A stretch of DNA of 64,000 bases from JAUIJL01 sp965366625 (GTDB taxonomy: Bacteria; Acidobacteriota; Thermoanaerobaculia; Multivoradales; J023). Positions 59,739 through 64,000 of this stretch are shown in pieces. Below the pieces are notes generated by a model. The model was not told the DNA's origin. It did no database searches and worked only from the letters and a program-made list of their open reading frames with translations. The stretch is taken from contig CBDUGP010000039.1 of assembly GCA_965366625.1 (NCBI GenBank), positions 6,511-70,510 of the forward strand. The letters run 5' to 3'. Positions within the stretch are counted from its first letter, which is position 1; each line of letters begins with the position of its first letter. Position numbers and translations under genes: made by a program.

Positions 59739-60368
59739 ATGTTCGAATATTTTCGCCCTTCCCACCCAGGTGCCTTGTCCGTCGGAAGTTCTTTTGGTGC
59801 CGGAGTCGGCGCGGTTGTGATCGCCCTGTGGTTGCTCGGCTCGTCGATCTTCGGGACCACCGGAATTGCCCTCGCCGGTGAGACCGGTGAGGCCGCCCTC
59901 GAGTCGGCACCGGACACCGAGATCTTTCCCCAACAGCTTCCGACGTTCAAGATGCTCGACGAGAGTCAAGTGGCGGTGCCGTCGAGCCGGCTGGACGGCA
60001 AAGTCGTATTGCTCGATTTTTGGGCCTCGTGGTGTCGACCCTGTCGCTTTACCTTGCCGGAGCTGGAGCGCATCCACCTGCAATTCGGCGACCGGGAGGA
60101 CTTCGCGGTGGTCGGTTTGGCGATCGACGAAGGCCGAGCCGGCGGGGTCCGCGCGAGAAAGTTTGCCGCCAAAGCCAGGGTGACCTACGCGATTTACCAC
60201 GACAACTCGTCCAAGCCGGCAAAACCTCAATTCAACATCGAGGTGGTGCCGGCACTCTTTTTGGTTGGCACGGACGGAAAAATCTTGCGTCGTTGGGACG
60301 GTGAGCCTGACATGTCGGAGGTCGAAGCCGCAGTCAAAGCAGCCCTGGGCGTAGAGACGGACAAGTAG
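59739..60368 (+). CDS. TlpA-like membrane-anchored thioredoxin
   Basis: The 209-residue protein has an N-terminal anchor (AGVGAVVIALWLLGSSIFG) and a thioredoxin fold with the active site W-C-R-P-C in LLDFWASWCRPCRFTLPELE. The cis-Pro segment EVVPALFLVG and a C-terminal helix follow. It should keep envelope proteins reduced, possibly including a surface Msr. The ATG at 59739 is used because it starts the anchor. The downstream sigma factor starts 39 bp after the stop. Confidence 0.88.
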   Translation: MFEYFRPSHPGALSVGSSFGAGVGAVVIALWLLGSSIFGTTGIALAGETGEAALESAPDTEIFPQQLPTFKMLDESQVAVPSSRLDGKVVLLDFWASWCRPCRFTLPELERIHLQFGDREDFAVVGLAIDEGRAGGVRARKFAAKARVTYAIYHDNSSKPAKPQFNIEVVPALFLVGTDGKILRRWDGEPDMSEVEAAVKAALGVETDK

Positions 60369-60407
60369 GAGGCGCAAATCAGGCCCGGGTCCTGTTAGGA
60401 TTTCGCC

Positions 60408-61004
60408 ATGGACGAAACCCACGGCGAGGTCACTAAGCTACTCCGGGCTTGGAGCGATGGCGACGGCGAGGCCTTAGATCAATTGTTGCCGATGGTGCTC
60501 GAAGAGGCTCGAATGATCGCTCGCAGGGCTCTGGCAGGGGAAGGAAGAAATATTACCCTCGAGCCCACGGAGCTGGTCAACGAAGTCTATTTGCGATTGG
60601 TCGACCGTCGGACGTTCTGGTGGAAGGATCGATTGCAATTCTTCAGCTCCTTGGCGGAGCTGATGCGCCGCATCCTGGTGGATCGGGCGCGCAAGCGCAA
60701 TGCGGCCAAGCGCGGGGCCGGAGTCAAGAACCTCTCTCTTGATGAAACTATTTTTTATGTCGATGATCCCCATCCGGATTTGGTGTTGTTGGACGATGTT
60801 CTGGATGATTTGAAGTCGGTCGATCCGAGAAAATATAAAATCATCATGTTGTGGTTTTTCGTCGGCCTGACCCAAGAAGAAATCGCTCGGGAACTCGATA
60901 TTTCCATCAATACGGTGGCCCGAAATTGGCAAGCTGCTCGATTGTGGTTACGCCATGAGATGAGCCGGGCCGAAGGCAAGAGCGATCCAGGAGCCGAGAC
61001 GTAG
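60408..61004 (+). CDS. ECF sigma factor of the TIGR02999 type
   Basis: The 198-residue protein matches the acidobacterial/planctomycete ECF group: EVTKLLRAWSDGDGEALDQL at the N-terminus, LEPTELVNEVYLRLVDR and FFSSLAELMRRILVDRARKR in region 2, and a region 4 HTH (LTQEEIARELDISINTVARN). This group has no anti-sigma factor but usually stands next to a Ser/Thr kinase, as here: the kinase's GTG follows the stop codon directly. Confidence 0.94.
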   Translation: MDETHGEVTKLLRAWSDGDGEALDQLLPMVLEEARMIARRALAGEGRNITLEPTELVNEVYLRLVDRRTFWWKDRLQFFSSLAELMRRILVDRARKRNAAKRGAGVKNLSLDETIFYVDDPHPDLVLLDDVLDDLKSVDPRKYKIIMLWFFVGLTQEEIARELDISINTVARNWQAARLWLRHEMSRAEGKSDPGAET

Positions 61005-63365
61005 GTGTCCCACGAGCGACAACGTCGATTGATGGAGCTGCTCGAAGGAGCCTTGGAGCTGCCCGAGACGGAGAGATTCGCTTTTTTGGAAGCGCAATGT
61101 GCCGACGACGACCTGTTGCGGGACGAAGTTTATGGGTTGTTGGAAACGCGGGTGGATGACTCGTCCGGTCCCCTGGGTCGCCCGGCTTTCGATTTTCGTG
61201 CCAGGGCTGGGGAGCCAGAGGGTGGAAGCGGCGAGATCGGGCCCTATCGAATCGTTCGACTGCTGGAACGGGGCGGAATGGGCTCCGTTTACCTGGCCGA
61301 GCGGGCGGACTTTGAGAAGCAGGTAGCGCTCAAGGTGATCCGTCGCGGGCTCGACCTGGATGATCTCCTGGTGCGGCGCTTCCACAACGAGCGGCAAATT
61401 CTGGCTCGTCTCGAGCACCCCCACATCGCCCGTCTGCACGACGGCGGCACCACCGAAGACCTCTTGCCGTATTTCGTTATGGAGTACGTCGAAGGTGAGC
61501 CGATCGATCGTTATTGCGAAAGCCACAACTTGTCGGTCGAGGAGATCTTGGAGCTTTTTCGCAAGGTCTGCAGCGCCGTGCAATTTGCTCACCGCAATTT
61601 GATTGTGCACCGGGATCTGAAGCCTGGCAATATTCTGATCGGTGAAGACGGCGAGCCGAAGCTCTTGGATTTCGGCATCGCCAAGCTGTTGGATCAGGAT
61701 CTGGCCGATCGAACCGTGGTCACCGGGACCCGCGAAGGGCTCATGACGCCGCGATATGCCAGCCCGGAGCAGATCACCGGGGAGGCGATTACCACCGCCA
61801 GCGATATCTATTCCCTAGGTGTGCTGCTTTTTGAGCTGCTGACGGGGGTCGGTCCGTATCGTCTCGAAACCTCTCGGGGTGACGAACTCGCCCGTGCGGT
61901 CTGCGACCAGCCCGTAGAACGACCCAGCACCGCGGTTCGTCGCCGCAAAGAGCAGTCGGGCTCTTCGGAAGAAAAAGACCGGCGCCTAAGCCGAAGGCTC
62001 AAAGGGGACCTGGATCAAATCGTTCTCAAGGCGTTGCGCAAGCGGCCCGAAGAACGCTACGGCTCGGCTCAAGAGCTCGAAGAGGACATCCGGCGGCACT
62101 TGGTGGGCTTGCCGGTGGAAGCGTCCACGGGCGCGTGGACCTATCGAGCGGCAAAATTCGTGCGTCGGCATTGGATCGGCGTCGCGGTGGCGGCGAGTTT
62201 CTTTGGGCTCGTGGCGACTTTCGGGGCTGTCTCGTTTGTCTTGCTCAAGGAAAAAGAAGTGGCTGAAGGTAGCACCAAAGAAGCAATGGCTCTGTTGCTC
62301 AAGATGTTGGACGACGCAGGACCGAAAGCCGGTGCATCAGGCGATAGGACTGTAGTCGATTTCTTGGGGGAGGAGGGCTATCAATGGATCGTAAAGAGTC
62401 GAGTCGATTCGGCTGCAAAGGTCGAGTTCCTGAAGCGGCTCGGTGCCCTCTTTTTAGAGCTAGGGAAGCTCAATGGAGCGGAAAAGGTCTTCAGAGGATG
62501 CGTAAGTATTTCTGAAGGCTACTTCCATGGTCGCCATGACGAAGTCTTGACTTGCCGAGCGAACCTGGCCTCTGTGGACTTCAAGAGAGGAGCGTTTCAG
62601 AGCTATCGAGAAGAGCTGGAAGCCATCTTGAAGGTTCGACAAGAAGATGGCCACGCGCCGGCCGACATCTGGGCGGTGAAGGACAACATCGCGTCCAGTT
62701 GGATGATGCAAGGTGAGTGGTCAAGGGCTGAAATCGGTTTCCTGGAGGTGCTCGACGAGCGTCGCCTTGAATACGAAAAGAGTCCAGAACTACGTTCATA
62801 CCTGGCGAGTAGCCATCAAAAGCTTGCTTCTCTGTACCGGACTTGGGGGCAAGTAGACTTAGCACGGCGCCATGCCCAAAGAGCCCTGGCGATTCGCGAT
62901 TCCAAGAGTTCCGGTCGGGCTTCTACGCTCGATCTGATGGGCCGCATTGAAATGGATGAGGGGCAATTCGAGAAGTCGAAGGAACTTCTAGAGCAAGCCC
63001 TGGCCATGCGATTAGATCTTGTAGGACTGCCGAGCGTCGGCCGGACGTACGAGCACCTGTCGGAGCTGAGCCTGCTTAGGGGCGACCTTGGAGCGGCGGA
63101 AGAGCATTTCGCGAAGGCTCGAGAGCACTCGACCGACTATCAGGAGCGGGCGTGGGAGCTGGCGAGCCTCGACAGCTTGGAAGGTGCGTTGATGGCGGCC
63201 GAGGGGCGATGCGCCGAGGCCTTGCCCAAGCTGAAGAAAGCTTTTGATCGACTGCAAGAAGTCCGAGGAAGCGACGCCTTGGTGACCTTGAAGGCCGAGC
63301 AGCGTTGGCGGGCTTGTTTGCCGGCGGGGTCCCCAGAACGTGCCAACGAATCTAACGAATCTTAA
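61005..63365 (+). CDS. Membrane Ser/Thr protein kinase with TPR-like tail
   Basis: The 786-residue protein starts at a GTG right after the sigma gene. Residues 80-365 form the kinase: glycine loop ERGGMGSVYLAE, K110, catalytic HRDLKPGN with D204, and DFG with D222, then RYASPEQITGE. A transmembrane helix lies at about 387-415 (GVAVAASFFGLVATFGAV). The C-terminal 370 residues are tetratricopeptide-like helices (for example FEKSKELLEQALAMRLDLVG, and LGAAEEHFAKAREHSTDYQE). Such kinases may phosphorylate the partner sigma factor instead of relying on an anti-sigma factor; this pairing is inference. Confidence 0.94.
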   Translation: MSHERQRRLMELLEGALELPETERFAFLEAQCADDDLLRDEVYGLLETRVDDSSGPLGRPAFDFRARAGEPEGGSGEIGPYRIVRLLERGGMGSVYLAERADFEKQVALKVIRRGLDLDDLLVRRFHNERQILARLEHPHIARLHDGGTTEDLLPYFVMEYVEGEPIDRYCESHNLSVEEILELFRKVCSAVQFAHRNLIVHRDLKPGNILIGEDGEPKLLDFGIAKLLDQDLADRTVVTGTREGLMTPRYASPEQITGEAITTASDIYSLGVLLFELLTGVGPYRLETSRGDELARAVCDQPVERPSTAVRRRKEQSGSSEEKDRRLSRRLKGDLDQIVLKALRKRPEERYGSAQELEEDIRRHLVGLPVEASTGAWTYRAAKFVRRHWIGVAVAASFFGLVATFGAVSFVLLKEKEVAEGSTKEAMALLLKMLDDAGPKAGASGDRTVVDFLGEEGYQWIVKSRVDSAAKVEFLKRLGALFLELGKLNGAEKVFRGCVSISEGYFHGRHDEVLTCRANLASVDFKRGAFQSYREELEAILKVRQEDGHAPADIWAVKDNIASSWMMQGEWSRAEIGFLEVLDERRLEYEKSPELRSYLASSHQKLASLYRTWGQVDLARRHAQRALAIRDSKSSGRASTLDLMGRIEMDEGQFEKSKELLEQALAMRLDLVGLPSVGRTYEHLSELSLLRGDLGAAEEHFAKAREHSTDYQERAWELASLDSLEGALMAAEGRCAEALPKLKKAFDRLQEVRGSDALVTLKAEQRWRACLPAGSPERANESNES

Positions 63366-63385
63366 GCTGTCAGCCGGGCGGGCCA

Positions 63386-63460
63386 CCACCGAATGAATTC
63401 GGTGGCTACCCATGCCTTGCCTCTTCGAGGCGGCCCTGCATGTCCTTTCCGGGTTGCCCC
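63386..63460. repeat. Second copy of the BIME-like element
   Basis: CCACCGAAT (63386-63394) pairs with ATTCGGTGG (63397-63405). GCCTC-TTC-GAGGC (63419-63431) is the second hairpin. The bases differ from those at 7624-7670 in a way that keeps pairing (G-C to C-G, C-G to T-A). The following segment GGCCCTGCAT...TTCCGGG is the reverse complement of the matching segment there. Confidence 0.8.
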
Positions 63461-63470
63461 GCTAGGAGCG

Positions 63471-63505
63471 AAAAACGCCGGCGAGCCGTTTTGGGGCCCG
63501 CCGGC
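63471..63505 (-). terminator. Rho-independent terminator of the last gene
   Basis: Read on the minus strand, GCCGGCG (63505-63499) pairs with CGCCGGC (63483-63477) and TTTTT (63475-63471) follows. It lies 44 bp past the stop codon of the gene at 63549. Confidence 0.85.
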
Positions 63506-63548
63506 TTGGTATTTTGGGGCTAAATGGCTCTTGTTCTGGCTAGCTTCT

Positions 63549-64000
63549 TTACCAAGGACGCGCTCGGAGGGTTGCCGGCTGGCTGGATTTGGAGTTCCAT
63601 GCTTCTTCCAGTTGTAGGAAGTAGGTTCCCGGCAAGAGGAGTCTTTGAAAACCCGACTCCGAGACGGCCAGGCGTTGCCCGCGATCATCGTAGAGGCCGA
63701 CGGCTCGTCCCGCGGTGTCGGCACTGAGCACCCACAGGCCGGAAGACGCGGTGTGCGGCAGGACCAATTTACGACCGGTTGTCGGGTCCGATTCTTCTTG
63801 ATGGAAGGGGTCGGGATCGACGTCGACCTCGCCGGGATCTTCTTCGCCTTCAATGGATTGGCAGGTGCCGGGTAGTTGCCGGCGAGAGGTGCCGGGTAGA
63901 TGGAAGGGGTCGGGATCGACGTCGACTTCGCCGGGATCTTCTTCCCCTTCAATGGATTGGCAGGTGCCGGGTAGTTGCCGGCGAGAGGTGCCGGGTAGAT
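63549..64000 (-). CDS. C-terminus of a secreted-type protein with 33-residue tandem repeat (partial)
   Basis: The correct frame stays open from the stop at 63549 to the window edge. I read it by hand across the edge: it gives two perfect copies of a 33-residue unit (LPGTSRRQLPGTC, QSIEGEEDPGEVDVDPDPFH). A beta domain of about 70 residues then follows (SSGLWVLSADTAGRAVGLYD, RLLLPGTYFLQLEEAW). This end domain resembles a pre-peptidase or T9SS-like beta sandwich, but I cannot name it. The DVDPDPD acidic segment could bind calcium. The unit is encoded by a 99-bp exact tandem duplication, except for two base changes. The upstream part lies outside the window. Confidence 0.75.
   Translation of the reverse strand, partial: LPGTSRRQLPGTCQSIEGEEDPGEVDVDPDPFHLPGTSRRQLPGTCQSIEGEEDPGEVDVDPDPFHQEESDPTTGRKLVLPHTASSGLWVLSADTAGRAVGLYDDRGQRLAVSESGFQRLLLPGTYFLQLEEAWNSKSSQPATLRARPW
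63801..63998. repeat. 99-bp tandem duplication, two copies
   Basis: Copy 1 starts at 63801 and copy 2 at 63900. They differ at only two positions (CTC/TTC and GCC/CCC). 99 is a multiple of three, so the reading frame is kept. Further copies may lie past the window edge. Confidence 0.92.

Noticed and set aside
63362..63952. A 196-codon minus-strand frame at the right end
   Set aside because: The overlapping frame from 63549 to the edge has the better composition, stays open past the window, keeps the 99-bp repeat in phase and is followed by a terminator. The 196-codon frame is its shadow.
1..64000. Prophage, integrative element or intact insertion sequence
   Set aside because: I found no integrase, transposase, phage structural gene or flanking attachment repeats.
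1..64000. tRNA, rRNA or a known riboswitch
   Set aside because: No cloverleaf-like segment, CCA-ending stem or rRNA core sequence stood out on reading; a covariance-model scan would be needed to exclude small cases.

Overview
The window is about 64 kb of GC-rich bacterial chromosome, tightly packed with genes on both strands. I saw no rRNA, tRNA, CRISPR array or intact insertion sequence. The gene content suggests Acidobacteriota, perhaps a Thermoanaerobaculia- or Holophagae-like lineage. The signs are an ECF sigma factor of the TIGR02999 type next to a Ser/Thr kinase with a TPR-like tail, a sensor kinase with a two-component beta-propeller, a secreted protein with a FWFF/DTDAF-type C-terminal domain, and alkaline-phosphatase/TPR lipoproteins. 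This placement is inference from family recognition, not from a marker gene.

Layout. 1-7.5 kb: a VWA/YfbK protein, a giant propeller sensor kinase, dihydroorotase and a small membrane protein. 7.6-7.75 kb: a BIME-like palindromic repeat, seen again at 63.4 kb. 7.9-14.8 kb: an addB-addA recombination helicase-nuclease operon. 15-21.5 kb: an exported DUF4214-like protein, a hybrid kinase, a DUF1820 protein and a sigma-54 response regulator, with two short tandem repeats at promoters. 21.7-26.9 kb: a translationally linked sigma factor-like gene, a putative HTH regulator and a 1241-residue fusion of an ImmA/IrrE metalloprotease, a UvrD helicase and a degenerate Fe-S nuclease-like domain. This is the strongest candidate for an undescribed system. 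27-32.7 kb: a small helical protein, a LuxR-type response regulator, an alkaline-phosphatase/TPR lipoprotein and a stand-alone HsdR-like protein with all helicase motifs destroyed. 33-36.3 kb: a patchy accessory stretch with a small Cys-rich secreted protein, a HEAT-repeat protein, a truncated histidine kinase remnant and a mazEF toxin-antitoxin pair. 36.3-48.4 kb: a MarR/hydrolase pair, a CreD-like membrane protein with an exported partner, a solute symporter/accessory protein/glycoside hydrolase operon and a DUF3667 protein. 48.5-57.2 kb: a hybrid kinase, a membrane-anchored TPR-CHAT protease, a large secreted protein and a sigma/anti-sigma pair. 57.3-64 kb: a secreted hydrolase, MsrB, a thioredoxin-like protein, a sigma factor/Ser-Thr kinase pair and the 3' end of a gene with a perfectly phased 33-residue tandem repeat.

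The whole window carries many short (12-15 bp, up to 99 bp) tandem duplications. Most are in frame within protein linkers and several lie in promoter regions. This looks like a genome-wide habit rather than a property of one gene.

Positions, motifs and reading frames come from the sequence. Family assignments rest on remembered motifs and were not checked by database search.
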